From Macrostomum hystrix (lineage: Eukaryota; Platyhelminthes; Macrostomidae), in NCBI GenBank assembly GCA_950097015.1, contig CATNEN010000004.1, positions 62,001 through 126,000 on the forward strand: a stretch of DNA of 64,000 bases, read 5' to 3'. The notes under the pieces are model-generated. The model worked only from the letters and a program-made list of their open reading frames with translations. It was not told the DNA's origin and did not search any database. A program made the position numbers and the translations under genes. How positions within the stretch are numbered: the stretch's first letter is position 1; the number at the start of each line of letters is the position of its first letter. This document shows, in pieces, positions 34,205 through 46,795 of the stretch.

Positions 34205-35390
34205 AATTCTTCAGGGATCCTCCACTGTTTCTCCTGATCCTTCAGGGATCCTCCGCTATTGACCCAGGTTCTCCATGGATCCTCCGCTATTGACCCAGGT
34301 TCTCCATGGATCCTCCGCTATTGACCCAGGTTCTTCAAGGATCCTCCGCTATTGACCCAGGTTCTTCAAGGATCCTCCGCTATTGACCCAGGTTCTTCAA
34401 GGATCCTCCGCTATTGACCCAGATTCTCCATGGATCCTCCGCTATTGACCCAGGTTCTTCAAGGATCCTCCGCTATTGACCCAGGTTCTTCAAGGATCCT
34501 CCGCTATTGACCCAGGTTCTTCAAGGATCCTCCGCTATTGACCCAGGTTCTTCAAGGATCCTCCGCTATTGACCCAGGTTCTTCAAGGATCCTCCGCTAT
34601 TGACCCAGGTTCTTCAGGGATCCTCCGCTATTGACCCAGGTTCTTCAGGGATCCTCCGCTATTGACCCAGGTTCTCCATGGATCCTCCGCTATTAATCCA
34701 GGTTCTCCATGGATCCTCCGCTATTGATCCAGGTTCTCCATGGATCCTCCGCTATTGATCCAGGTTCTCCATGGATCCTCCGCTATTAATCCAGGTTCTC
34801 CATGGATCCTCCGCTATTGATCCAGATTCTCCATGGATCCTCCGCTATTGACCCAGGTTCTCCATGGATCCTCCGCTATTAATCCAGATTCTCCATGGAT
34901 CCTCCGCTATTGACCCAGGTTCTCCATGGATCCTCCGCTATTAATCCAGTTTCTCCATGGATCCTCCGCTATTGACCCAGGTTCTCCATGGATCCTCCGC
35001 TATTGATCCAGGTTCTCCATGGATCCTCCGCTATTGACCCAGGTTCTCCATGGACCCTCCGCTATTGACCCAGGTTCTCCATGGATCCTCCGCTATTGAT
35101 CCAGGTTCTCCATGGATCCTCCGCTATTAATCCAGGTTCTCCATGGATCCTCCGCTATTGATCCAGGTTCTCCATGGATCCTCCGCTATTGATCCAGGTT
35201 CTTCAAGGATCCTCCGCTATTGCCCCAGGTTCTTCAAGGATCCTCCGCTATTGACCCAGGTTCTTCAAGGATCCTCCGCTATTGACCCAGGTTCTTCAAG
35301 GATCCTCCGCTATTGATCCAGGTTCTCCATGGATCCTCCGCTATTGATCCAGGTTCTTCAAGGATCCTCCGCTATTGACCCAGATCCAAA
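34205..35390. repeat. 31-bp minisatellite with GGATCC core, 3' of WAVE
   Basis: About 38 copies of a 31-bp unit containing ggatcctccgctattgaccc and aggttctccat (ttcaagg, ttcaggg, attaatc variants). It starts about 110 bp after the WAVE acidic-tail stop, so possibly in its 3' UTR. Confidence 0.95.
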
Positions 35391-37748
35391 ATGGGGATAA
35401 TTTGGGAACAAAATGTACTTTTTTGTTTTATTCCTTTTTAGAATTGTTTAATTACTTTTTAAAACATTTTAAATCTGTACCCATTTGTGTTTGTTCTCTC
35501 TTTTTCCGTAGTTTAGCTCGCTTTGTCACCGAATATTTTGCGTCATAGTAGTGAGTATAAGCTTATATTTTGTAATGTAATATCATTTAGAAACTTCTAA
35601 ATCGCGTGTTTATTATATATTAATATTTTTTCGCTTAGATTATTAAATTTGCGTTTATTTTTTCATACTGAAAGCGTTTACTTAATTTGCTGCTTGATCA
35701 TCTTTTTGTAACGGTTTATTAAACTTCGCTACTTCTATCTTCTGTTTAATTATGCCATATTATAGTTTATCTCCCTCACTGTCTGTCACTGTCAACCTAC
35801 TATCAGTGCTAGTATCAGTTAAAATTTTAATCATCGCTCTAACGATTAGCTGTTGTCGCATTTCGCGCTAAGCGATTACCATTATTATCTTTAGCTAACG
35901 TGATAACAACAAACCTGTGCCCTGTGCCCTTTTTTGTGAAACTGTAACACCGGTAATTTGGTAGTGACTCTCCGGTTGTACTTTTCGGCAGTCGATGCTT
36001 GCACCTCAGTGTTTAGTGGGCCATTTGTACTATTGAATTATAATTTTCCCAGGCGCAGATTACCTGGTGAAGCAAAAACTAATTCGATGATTAGTTTATT
36101 TGGTCGGATAATATAATTTATTTACTGCTCTATTTATGCTAGAGACTTAGTATGATATGCGGACCATAATGCCAGTTTTTTTTACAAATTTCTGTCTGGT
36201 GAGCAGCCAGCTCTTTTTAGCGCAGGTAATTCAACTATTTACTGTTTCGTGTTTACCTTTTTAATTTTTGTTTTTTTCATTGCTATTTCCTTGTTTCTAA
36301 CCATCTTTCTAATGGGCCTGTCTGTATTCTAGGCACATTGTTGTGTATATTTCTCTATCTAACTCTTTGTGTGTGTATTTTTTAACTGATGGTTAATCCC
36401 GAGTCTTTTTTGTCTTCCTTTATTTGCTGACCAAGCTACTAAACATTGCTAATGTGCGCGAGAAAAGTTTATGTTAAATAGAAATTTACCTAAAACTGTT
36501 CGTTTTAGCTAAAAAGGCAAAGCACACACACAAAAGTATGCTTTACAACTGCGCTTTGCTTGCACTTTTATATTAGCTTTTATGCCACAAGTATTTGAAT
36601 TGGTTTCTTGTTGGATTTCTAATTTTAATACGAGCGTACAGACAGGAACGATTGCTGAATCAGAAAACAATCGATAGTACGTGCCAATCTGTCAATTACA
36701 GAAACAATTAGTTGTATAATTAAGAATTGTACATCTGTTAATTACAGCCTGTATTAGAGTTGTTTATATGTAAGGCTAGTTCACGTTTTTGCGTCCAATA
36801 CTGACAGTAAAAACTGGAATGTGACTCAGACTAGGCAGCTTACGTATGTATGTAAATTCGTATGTAAATTCGCGGCTGAGTGCTAGGTAAAAGTGGAACG
36901 AATCTGCTCTGCATTTGCGTATAAATTTAACAGGCTCATACATTTACAATTATTTATTGAACAAACCTGAGTGCGCATTTCTAATTAATGCTTTGAATAC
37001 CACATACATATCAGTTTATGGTATGTAAACTTCGCGTACTTGTATTTTCGTATTCAATTATACGGCTCGTATAGTACATGCGTTTGCATCTCTATTGGAA
37101 TGAGCAAAAATAGCTAGAGTGAATCGTTTACAACCTATCATTAACAACTTAGCAATATGCATCTTTTTATGTAAACCTTAATGTGTAAGGAAGTTAAACT
37201 TATGCATCAAAGTTTTACTTTTACAACCCGATAAATAACACCATGGAAGTACATATTGATGAAAATGTATTTACCAAAAATACGCAAAGCTAAGTCCATT
37301 AATTTACTCGATAAGTTTTACATGACCTAGCACGTAAAATTTGTGTTGAATTTTACTCTAGTCAACCGAATTCCACTTTTTATTAGATTTATATTTAACA
37401 ACAGCTTGCTAATTAGCAAAATTTGCTTGTTCTGCTAATGCGTAATTTAAAATTACACCGTAAAGGCGTAAAAATAACAAAGGAAAGAAATAAAAAACAA
37501 GATTAGCATACAATAAAAGGTCTTAGTCAAAATTAATAAAAATGTTGTTTTTATGTTGTCGACCAAGGTTACGTTTAGCTTTTTCTGTTGTCGCTAGTAG
37601 CAACAATTTGGGTTCGAGAAAAGCAGTTTAATTTTTATTTTCTCTTTTTTTAACTTGTCGTTACAATATTGTTTAACTTGTAGTTAAAAATATTACTCAG
37701 AGCTTTATATTTTAGCCTAACTTAATTTTGCTTAAGCTAATTATAAGC
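35391..37748. other. AT-rich intergenic stretch
   Basis: No exon, RNA gene or array recognised between WAVE and DNAJB13. Promoter elements for DNAJB13 cannot be identified by eye. Confidence 0.5.
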
Positions 37749-40043
37749 ATGGGCAGGGACTACTACAAAACACTAAATCTATCTGCTAACTGCACGGTGG
37801 ACGATGTGAAAAGGGCGTAAGTAGTTTCAACTTTTTTCTTCATATTCATATTCTATTTTTTTAATACGATTTGTCAATGGACCTATTGCTTGCATTTTTT
37901 CTTGGCTGCCTTGTCATATAGAATGTTGCGTTTTAATTTTGAAAGCAGCATATTTTGTCCCTCAATTTATTTTGTATATGTCTTAGAACAAAAAATAAAG
38001 AAAAATAAAGTTTCTTATTATATAGTACTTGTCCCTAATGGTCATTTTCCTATTATCAAATTTAATTACGCATTCTATAATCTATAAATAGTTGTTATAT
38101 TTTACTCTTACCTAATAGCCTCGCTTATATTCACTTTCTGAGAAAATATGTTATAGTCCTATTTCAGTATTTAGATAGACGACTATCTAGCATTTGAATA
38201 TAAATATAGTAAGTACCTTAAAAGGCATACTTATGTGTTCCAAGCTTCTCAACTAGACGATTTTAGCTTAAATCGTGTTGCACTGAAAGCACCAAAAAGG
38301 CTCTTCGCTATAGTTTTGTATTTAAACTTTTCTTCAATGAAATTGAATATAATTTACATTGAAATATCACAATACAACAATACAATTTGGACTGAACCAG
38401 AAAGCAAAATGGATTTTACATTCGAACATTCAGCACTTTTTAAACTAATAATAATTTTTATTATTAAGACAACAAATATCCATTTGCAATTGTAAAATAT
38501 TACACATTTCTCAAGACTTTACAACATTAGAAGCACCAAAAATAATTATTAATTGTATTTTCTCCATGTGTGCAGTTACCGCAAGCTAGCATTGAAGTAC
38601 CATCCGCAAAAGAATGCCGAGGAGTCAGCCAAAGAGAAATTCTTGCAAATCGCCGAGGCTTACGACGTGCTGTCCGACCCGCGTAAGCGCGCCGTCTACG
38701 ACCAGTTCGGCGAGGAGGGCCTGAAGGCCGGCGTGCCGCACGGATTCAACCGCAGCGGCGCCCACACTGAGGGCTACACATTTCACGGCGACCCGCTGCG
38801 GGTCTTTTTGGAGTTCTTTGGCAACGAGAACCCGTTCCGTGAATTCTTCGACCGCGTCGATGGCGACATGCACATGAGTTTCGGCGGCCTGCATGGCCGC
38901 GGTCAAAAGAAGAAGGACGAGCCGATCGAGCGCGACCTGCTGGTGTCGCTGGAGGAGATCTACCACGGCTGCGTCAAGAAAATGAAGATCGCCAGGCGGG
39001 TGAGTTTCGATCCTGATAGACTGTTGCCATTGTGCATCGGTATCGATAAAATTTGTAATTGAGCTCAGATCAAGTCAACTCGACTCCATCGCTGCAGGTA
39101 ATGAATGAAGACGGCCACACGAGCAGCGTCCGCGAGAAGATTCTCACAATTGTTGTGAAGCGCGGCTGGCGACAGGGCACTAAGATCACATTTCCTGAGG
39201 AGGGCGACCAGGGGCCAAACAATGTCCCAGGTAATTCTTTTTTATTGACAACTATCACAACAGAAGAAGCTTGAATTCAGGGCACTCGTGCTATTTTTTA
39301 GCCGACATCGTCTTTGTTGTCAAGGACAAGCCGCATCCGAGGTTCCGGCGCGAGGGCTCCGATCTGATCTACACGGCGAACATCCCGCTGGGCAGGGCTC
39401 TCACCTCCTACACGGTGGACATCATCACCCTGGATGACCGGATCCTGCACATCCCCATCACCGACATTGTGCAGTGAGATTTTTTAGTCATCTAATTTTT
39501 GTGCTTGTGTGTTTTTGGGCAGGAGTCGAAGAAATTGAATGCACGTAAAATCAGCAGTTAGATGGTTTGGGCGAGTTTTGAATGGACATTAAACCAAGCC
39601 GTGAGGTGGCTGTGTGGGCAAGGGATAGGAAATATCGAATGTACATCAAACCAAGCCGTGAGGTGGCTGTGTGGGCAAGGGATAGGAAATATCGAATGTA
39701 CATCAAACCAAGTCATGAGGTGGCTGTATGGGCAAGGGATAGGAAATATCGAATGTACATCAAGCCAAGTCATGAGGTGGCTGTGTGGGCAAGGGATAGG
39801 AAATATCGAATGTACATCCAATTAAGGTATAATCTATTCCATAGAAAAATAGATCGTGTTTCTAGTTGCGCTCCCAAACCCGCATTCTCCAGTCCGACCT
39901 TCGTGAAGACGGTGCCAGGCGAGGGAATGCCACTGCCGGAGAATCCATCGCAGAAGGGCGACCTTCACATTCACTTCAACGTTCAGTTCCCAACGAAGCT
40001 GAGCGCCGAGCAGCGCAAAGCCATTGCTGATGTTCTGTGCTAA
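37749..40043 (+). CDS. DNAJB13: DNAJB13, radial-spoke Hsp40 co-chaperone-like protein
   Basis: Five exons: 37749-37816, 38576-38999, 39098-39230, 39302-39473, 39893-40043; phases agree and the product is 315 residues (human 316). The J domain ([33 protein letters not shown]) has HPQ instead of the HPD that stimulates Hsp70, as in DNAJB13 of vertebrates (HPL). Then come [33 protein letters not shown] and the two C-terminal beta domains with [31 protein letters not shown] and [12 protein letters not shown], all closer to DNAJB13 than to DNAJB1/4/5. DNAJB13 is an axonemal radial-spoke component and its loss causes ciliary dyskinesia, so the organism has motile cilia or flagella. Exon 3 begins at the cag before GTAATG; the stop at 39474 seen without splicing is read through by splicing at GTGAGA. 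The fourth intron carries a 57-bp array. Confidence 0.95.
39583..39828. repeat. 57-bp minisatellite in DNAJB13 intron 4
   Basis: About four and a half copies of a 57-bp unit containing aaccaagccgtgaggtggct and gggataggaaatatcgaatg. Because 57 is a multiple of three, open frames appear on both strands. Confidence 0.95.
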
Positions 40044-40675
40044 GGCAGCACTTGGAAAATTTCGCTACTAGAAGCGACAATTAACAAATGAAATTGTGAA
40101 TGCACTTTACAATGAACATTAACTTGTACTTTTGATTGATTTTAGGCGATAAAGTTTTTGTTGTTACTTTATGTAAGAAAACTTCAGAGTGTTTACACGA
40201 TACGTTTAACAGTTTCATTGGAATGAATATCGGCAAATTTAATTAATTGACGTCAAAATAAATTGCGTCTTATTCTACTGATAGTAGTACTCTATGGTGT
40301 GAGATTTCCCTTCAAATATTGAGTAAACTGCTACGCAAAAGTTAACACCTTTCATTTTTACGACTCGGAACTTTATTAAACTTGTTTGAAAGCGCTTTGT
40401 CTCCCCCTTTTCAGAAGTCTTTGCTCACTTACAGCAATGTAATATTGTAAATGGAATAGGAAATGTAACAAAGACAATTTAACTAACTGAAGACTGTTCA
40501 CAATCTCTTTGTAAATAATCTGAAGGGGAGACGGCCCCATCCAACCTCAATTACGACCCTGAATAATCTGATTTAAAACACATGAGAAAATTTTCGAATT
40601 TGTGTACAAAGCGAAAAAATTATTCGGATCTGGAGTTGAATCTTAAAGTACATTGCTTCTCCTCTGTAGGCATTA
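40044..40675. other. Downstream flank of DNAJB13
   Basis: Probable 3' UTR with possible polyadenylation hexamer aataaa at about 40257. No gene recognised. Confidence 0.4.
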
Positions 40676-41460
40676 GCAAGCAGAGCCAGTCAATTATCCA
40701 ACAGAGCCAGTCAATTATCCAACAGAACCAGTCAATTATCCAGCAGAACCAGTCAATTATCCAGCAGAACTAGTCAATTATCCAGAAGAACCAAGTAAAT
40801 TATCCAGCAGAACTAGTCAATTATCCAGCAGAACCAAGTAAATTATCAGGCAGAACCAAGTCAATTATCGGGCAGAACCAGTAAATTATCCAGCAGAACC
40901 AGTCAATTATCCAGCAGAACCAGCAAATTATCAGGCAGAACCAAGTCAATTATCCAGCAGAACCAGTGAATTATCCAGCAGAACCAGTGAATTATCCAGC
41001 AGAACCAAGTAAATTATCAGGCAGAACCGAGTCAATTATCCAGCAGAACCAGTGAATTATTCAGCGGAACCAGTAAATTATCCAGCAGAACCAGTAAATT
41101 ATCCAGCAGAACCAAGTAAATTATCCAGCAGAACCAAGTCAATTATACAGCAGAACCAGTCAATTATCCAGCAGAACCAAGTCAATTATCCAGCAGAACC
41201 AAGTCAATTACCCAGCAGAACTAGTCAATTATCCAACAGAACCAAGTAAATTATCCAGCAGAACCAGTCAATTATCCAACAGAACCAAGTAAATTATCCA
41301 GCAGAACCAGTCAATTATCCAGCAGAACCAAGTAAATTATCAGGCAGAACCAGTCAATTATCCAGCAGAACCAAGTAAATTATCGGGCAGAACCAGTAAA
41401 TTATCCAGCAGAACCAAGTAAATTATCGAGCAAAACTAGTCAATTATCACGTAGAAAACC
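40676..41460. repeat. 21/22-bp minisatellite
   Basis: About 36 copies of cagtcaattatccagcagaa c, alternating with a one-base-longer form (caagtcaatt/caagtaaatt). The mixed period keeps frames from staying open for long. Confidence 0.93.
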
Positions 41461-41644
41461 CACCATTGTGAACAGGAAGACCCAGTAAATTATCCAGCAG
41501 AAGACACAGGACCTGCAAGCTCGCAATGGAATTAAGTTTAGTCTCACTGTCGTGTGAAGCACATGAAGCACTGTCGTGTTGCACGTAATTCTCCGTGGAA
41601 GCAAATATATTTATTACCGCCCGTCAGCCCCATCGTGCCGGTCA

Positions 41645-41693
<49 letters not shown>

Positions 41694-42348
41694 TCTACTT
41701 GGCTGTGAATCAGTCATTAATTTTATTTCGGACCAATTAATTATGCTGCGGCTAAGGTGTTGGGATCTGCCCAAGCCGGGGCTCCGATGCCACTTCAGTT
41801 CAAACCAGAGAAGGTGAGCTATTATTCATTAAGAAATTTTTTTAGCCCTTGGAAAGGAAGAATTTGTTTAATCAAGACGCTGTGCACGGCTACCACTAGA
41901 TTCCGGCAGTGTCCGTGATTAAAAATCGAAAATCCCATTAGCATTAACAGAAGCTGAGTTTGAGCAGTATTTTCCGTAAGTTGACTTTGTCAAATATTCA
42001 TCACCAATTGGCCGCCGGTTGGGGAAGGGGAGGAACAGTCGCGCCCTTCACCCCCGGAGCTAGGAAACAGGAGAAAGGCAAAGAGAAAGTGGGAGAATGA
42101 AGCATAGCAACGCAAAACTCACTCGCAGTCTCTACGCCAGCCAAAATCTAGCTTCTTTTTCCCCGTCCGCGTTCACAATCGCAGCATAAATTATGATAAT
42201 TAAGGTGCTGATCCTCTTTGGTTCCAAAGTTCCCAGCTCTAATACAGGATCAACTATTCATAATTCATCTGTTTACCCAAAATTCCCTGCTGGCCTGGTC
42301 TCTGCTGAGTGTTGTAGGCCGAACGTGTTTTGGTTTCGGTCATTGCAA

Positions 42349-42381
<33 letters not shown>

Positions 42382-42598
42382 CTGTGGGGAATGTGACCTG
42401 CACTGTTCTCACTCACCAAGGATGGAGTGAGCAGCCAAGCTGGGCTGGTGTGTTTGCCCTACTTTTCACTGCAAAGTCTGTATGAGAAACGAAAGCTGTG
42501 TTTTAGAATGTTATATAGGAGCTATAGGCGAAAACATTAACTGTTTCAGGTTCAACTACAATCACCTGCATGTGCACTTTTCATACATGATGGCGATA
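41461..42598. other. Gene-poor stretch with opposing CAG and CTG microsatellites
   Basis: A (CAG/CAA)n tract lies at about 41645-41692 and a (CTG)n tract at about 42349-42380. A possible untranslated or short coding exon could end at 41812 (gagaag before gtgagc), but no domain supports it. Confidence 0.4.
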
Positions 42599-42607
42599 GT
42601 TGATAAT

Positions 42608-42830
42608 TATTCGGACTCTAGCTGCGATTCCTGGTAAGATTCTACCTACAGCTTCTTTGGCGCTTCTAGCTGCGATTCCTGGTAAGATTCTACCTACAGC
42701 TTCTTTGGCGATTCTAGCTGCGATTCCTGGTAAGATTCTACCTACAGCTTCTTTGGCGATTCTAGCTGCGATTCCTGGTAAGATTCTACGTACAGCTTCT
42801 TTGGCGAATTTAGCTGCGATTCCAATCCTA
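42608..42830. repeat. 48-bp minisatellite
   Basis: Four to five copies of a 48-bp unit containing agctgcgattcctggtaaga and ctacagcttctttggcgatt. The agctgcgattcct part is related to the 24-bp unit of the next array. Confidence 0.9.
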
Positions 42831-42889
42831 AGGAGATTGTCGATAAGATGCTTCTCATAGTTCCTTGTGAGATTCTTTGAAAGATTCCA

Positions 42890-44455
42890 GCTAGGATTCC
42901 TAGTGAGATTCTAGCTACGATTTCAAGCGAGATTCCAGCTACGAATCTGGTAAGTTTCTAGCTACGACTCCTAGAGAGGTTCCAGCTACGATTTTTAGAG
43001 AGATTCCAGCTATGATTCCAAGTAAGATTCTAGCTACCATTCCTAGTGAGATTCCACCTACGATTCCTAGATAGATTTCAGCAACGATTCCTAGTGAGAT
43101 TCCAGCAACGATTCCTAGTGAGATTTCAGCTACGGCTCCTAGTGAGATTCCAGCTACGATTCCTAGAGAGGTTCCAGCTACGATTTTTAGAGAGATTCCA
43201 GCTATGATTCCAAGTAAGATTCTAGCTACCATTCCTAGTGAGATTCCACCTACGATTCCTAGAGAGATTCCAGCTACGATTTCTAGCGAGATTCCAGCTA
43301 CGATTCTGGTAAGTTTCTAGCTACGACTCCTAGAGAGGTTCCAGCTACGATTTTTAGAGAGATTCCAGCTATGATTCCAAGTAAGATTCTAGCTACCATT
43401 CCTAGTGAGATTCCACCTACGATTCCTAGATAGATTTCAGCAACGATTCCTAGTGAGATTTCAGCTACGATTCCTAGAGAGATTCCAGCAACGATTCCTA
43501 GTGAGATTTCAGCTACGGCTCCTAGTGAGATTCCAGCTACGATTCCTAGAGAGATTCCAGCAACGATTCCTAGTGATTATTTCAGCTACGACTCCTAGTG
43601 AGATTCCAGCTACGATTCCAGCTACGACTCCTAGAGAGATTCCAGCTACGATTCCAAGTAAGATTCTAACTACCATTCCTAGTGAGATTCCACCTACGAT
43701 TCCTAGAGAGATTCCAGCTACGATTTCTAGCGAGATTCCAGCTACGATTCTGGTAAGTTTCTAGCTACGAATCCTAGAGAGGTTCCAGCTACGATTCCTA
43801 GAGAGATTCCAGCTACCATTCCTAGTGAGATTTCAGCAACGATTCCTAGTGAGATTTCAGCTATGGCTCCTAGTGAGATTCCAGCTACGATTTCAAGTAA
43901 GATTCTAGCTACCATTCCTAGTGAGATTCCAGCTACGATTCCTAGTGAGTAGCGGCTACGATTCCAAGTGAGATTCCAGCTAAGGGGGTCGGTGGCAGAG
44001 CGGTTAACGCGTTTGCCTCTCGCACCAAGGTCCTTAAGTTCGATTCCACGGCGAGGCCACATTTATTTGGGGCGCAGCCGCGGAGAGAAGGCTTGGGGGC
44101 TTGTCGTGCAATTTACGCCCTTGAGGGCCAACCTCCAAGGCAGAGTGAAATGTACACTGCCTGACGATGAGAAAGTCAGGGCAGATGTACACACCTGTGT
44201 GAGCGTATGCCTGCGTACAGTATCTGTGTGCGTGTGTGCTCAGGAGTCAGCGAAATGGGCAGAATTGTCTCCTCGCTGGCTGCGGGTCTAGTGTCACCAA
44301 ATGATGTGCCATTGCCCGCAGCCCTCCTGCAATTATTATTATTATTATTATCATTATTACTATCATTATTGTTATTATCATTAAGATTCCATCTACGATT
44401 CCATGTTCTGGTTCCTGTTGAGATCCCAGCTGCGATTCCTGCTGCGATTCTGGAA
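42890..44455. repeat. 24-bp minisatellite with higher-order structure, split by a SINE
   Basis: About 45 units of gattccagctacgattccta plus gtga or gaga, from 42890 to 43982, resuming after a SINE at about 44390-44455 (gattccatctacgattcc; agctgcgattcctgctgcga). A marker block beginning ctggtaagtttctagctacg recurs at about 42957, 43316 and 43751. The 24-bp period gives octapeptide frames (GIVAGISL on the minus strand) that are not genes. Confidence 0.92.
43983..44390 (+). mobile_element. SINE family B inserted in minisatellite
   Basis: tRNA-like head with A-box tggcagagcgg at 43993-44003 and B-box gttcgattcc at 44038-44047, a body of about 280 bp, and an (att)n-rich tail at 44330-44390. Array units flank it on both sides. 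A degenerate head copy lies at 13411. Confidence 0.85.
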
Positions 44456-44928
44456 AGGAAAAAGAAAAAAGCGAGAGACATTAACAAGAGCGATAGAGCG
44501 AAAATGAAAGGGATTGTGGGCAACAAGGGCAGGAAGGAACTGCCAGCTCAACAGACGAAAGCGGACGCGCTTGTCGTACACTATGGCAACAAGCGGCTCG
44601 CAGAATGTTTGCCCAAACTCAGTCTGAGCTGCAGTCTCTCCTGTGCCATGCCAGCTCCGCTGGTCAAATAAGCTGTGTGATCTCGCTAGGGTAAAGCTAG
44701 GCCGGTACTGGCAAAGTCAAAATGTAACTGAATGGTGGAAACCTTGAGGATTTCTGTACTTCTTCTGGCTCTAATCTAACAGGAAATGATTTAGACGCGC
44801 TCTAGCTAGTGAAAGACTTGATTCTTGAACCCCAACTACTAATCAATAATATAGACACACTCTCCATTCTCATCTATCCATTATCCGTCTCTAATTTGTC
44901 CCCTATCGCTACTCTCGCATCTGTCCCC
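44456..44928. other. Non-coding stretch between arrays
   Basis: No exon recognised; short open frames only. Confidence 0.45.
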
Positions 44929-45512
44929 CATCTCTCCAGTCTCATCTGTCCCCCATCTCTCCTCTCTCATCTGTCCCCCATCTCTCCTCTCTCATCTGTC
45001 CCCCATCTCTCCAGTCTCATCTGTCCCCCCATATCTCCAGTCTCATCTGTCCCCCATCCCTCATCTGTCCCCCATCCCTCCAGTCTCATCTGACCCCCAT
45101 CTCTCCTCTCACATCTGTCCCCCATCTCTCCAGTCTCATCTGTCCCCCCATATCTCCAGTCTCATCTGTCCCCCATCCCTCCTGTCTTATCTGTCCCCCA
45201 TCTCTCCTGTCTCATCTGTCCCCCATCTCTCCAGTCTCATCTGTCCCCCGTCTCTCCAGTCTCATCTGTCCCCCGTCTCTCCTGTCTCATCTGTCCCCCA
45301 TCTCTCCTCTCTCATCTGTCCCCCATCTCTCCAGTCTCATCTGTCCCCCATCTCTCCAGTCTCATCTGTCCCCCGTCTCTCCTGTCTCATCTGTCCCCAT
45401 CTCTCCTGTCTCATCTGTCCCCCATCTCTCCAGTCTCATCTGTCCCCCATCTCTCCAGTCTCATCTGTCCCCCATTTCTCCTGTCTCATCTGTCCGCCGT
45501 CTCTCCCCTCTC
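44929..45512. repeat. 25-bp C-rich minisatellite
   Basis: About 23 copies of a 25-bp unit ctcatctgtcccccatctct plus ccagt, cctgt or cctct. Resembles the 19-bp array at 27285 in its ctcatct...ctctcc motif, but with a different period. Confidence 0.95.
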
Positions 45513-45844
45513 CAACTTAGGCAGTTTTCAAGTGATTCGGGCCCAGTCGGCATGCAAATTAACTGATTAAAAGTGAAAGGCTTTGCTCATAAAAGATCTC
45601 TAAGATTCATTCAATCTCATGCGGCAGCTTGCCTGGCCCTGGGGCGTCTAGTCTTTAATAAATAGCTCCTTTATATCAATTGGGTGATCCAGAGTTCTCA
45701 GCCTTAGCAACAGAATAGCTGCAGAATACCAATGCAGTTAATGCCGTGCAGTTTCCCATTCATTTCTTATTAATTCTACGATTTAGTTTTTTCGACCAGA
45801 TTCTATATTTAAAGATTCAAATGTTTTTTTATTGTGATTCAATC

Positions 45845-46178
45845 GGAAAGCCATTTGGTCAGTCATTTCGTCAGTCATTTCGTCAGTCATTTCGTCAGTC
45901 ATTTCGTCAATCATTTTTTTTGTCATTCGGTCAGTCATTCGGTCAGTCATTTGGTTAGTCATTTGGTGAGTCATTTGGTTAGTCATTTGGTCAGTCATTT
46001 GGTGAGTCATTTGGTTAGTCATTTAGTTAGTCATTCTGTCAGTCAATTGGTCAGTCATTTAGTCAGTCATTCGGTCAGTCATTCGGTCAGTCATTTGGGC
46101 AGTCATTCGGTCAGTCATTTGGTCAGTCATTCGGTCAGTCATTTGGTCAGTCATTTGTTCAGTCATGTGGTCAGCTCT
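45845..46178. repeat. 12-bp minisatellite
   Basis: About 28 copies of cagtcatttggt, with cgtcag, tgag and ttag variants. Open frames MTDQMT and VSHLVSH on the two strands are artefacts. Confidence 0.95.
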
Positions 46179-46795
46179 AGAATAAAATAGAGTAACAAAG
46201 TCAGAATAAAACAAAACACGAACAACCGTTTCCCTAAATATGATTTACAATTTTCGTCGTATAGTAAATCGTTTGTTGTTTTTCAGTTAAATAATAAATA
46301 TTCGATAAGACATACTTATAAGACATGCTATAACTTCCTGCTTAAGTCGTGGGCTGCCACTATTCTCCAGCATGTGTGTGACATTCTTCTTTTACAAAGT
46401 CAGCATTGTATTGATCGATGCTAACTATTGGATTGGGATCTACCGGAGATACGAGTAATATCACCCTTGACCGATCGCTAAATCAATACACCTTTAGAGA
46501 CACGGAACTAAAAGCATTACTATAACGCAAGACTTAAATTAGCCCGTAGTTTGAGATCTACTTTGAGCAACTCCCATTCGCTTTGAAAGCTACGGAACAG
46601 AAATCTACTATTGATACAAGGCAAGTTGGCAGTAAAACTATAAAACTGACATATTACGAATATTAACTGTGCACAATGTGCTGCATAACTTCACCCATTG
46701 ATTATAATAGTGCTACTGAAATTTTATAATGTAAGGCTTCACTATTTGAAAGTACACCCATGCACGTCATTTGTCTACCCCACAGTAAGGTAGAA
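46179..46795. other. Non-coding stretch between arrays
   Basis: AT-rich; nothing recognised. Confidence 0.5.

Noticed and set aside
43983-44055. Functional tRNA gene at the second tRNA-like head
   Set aside because: Same reasoning: intact promoter boxes but SINE context, with a degenerate copy at 13411.
42939-44062. Hydrophobic GIVAGISL octapeptide proteins on the minus strand
   Set aside because: They arise from the 24-bp array; no start context, domain or splice support.
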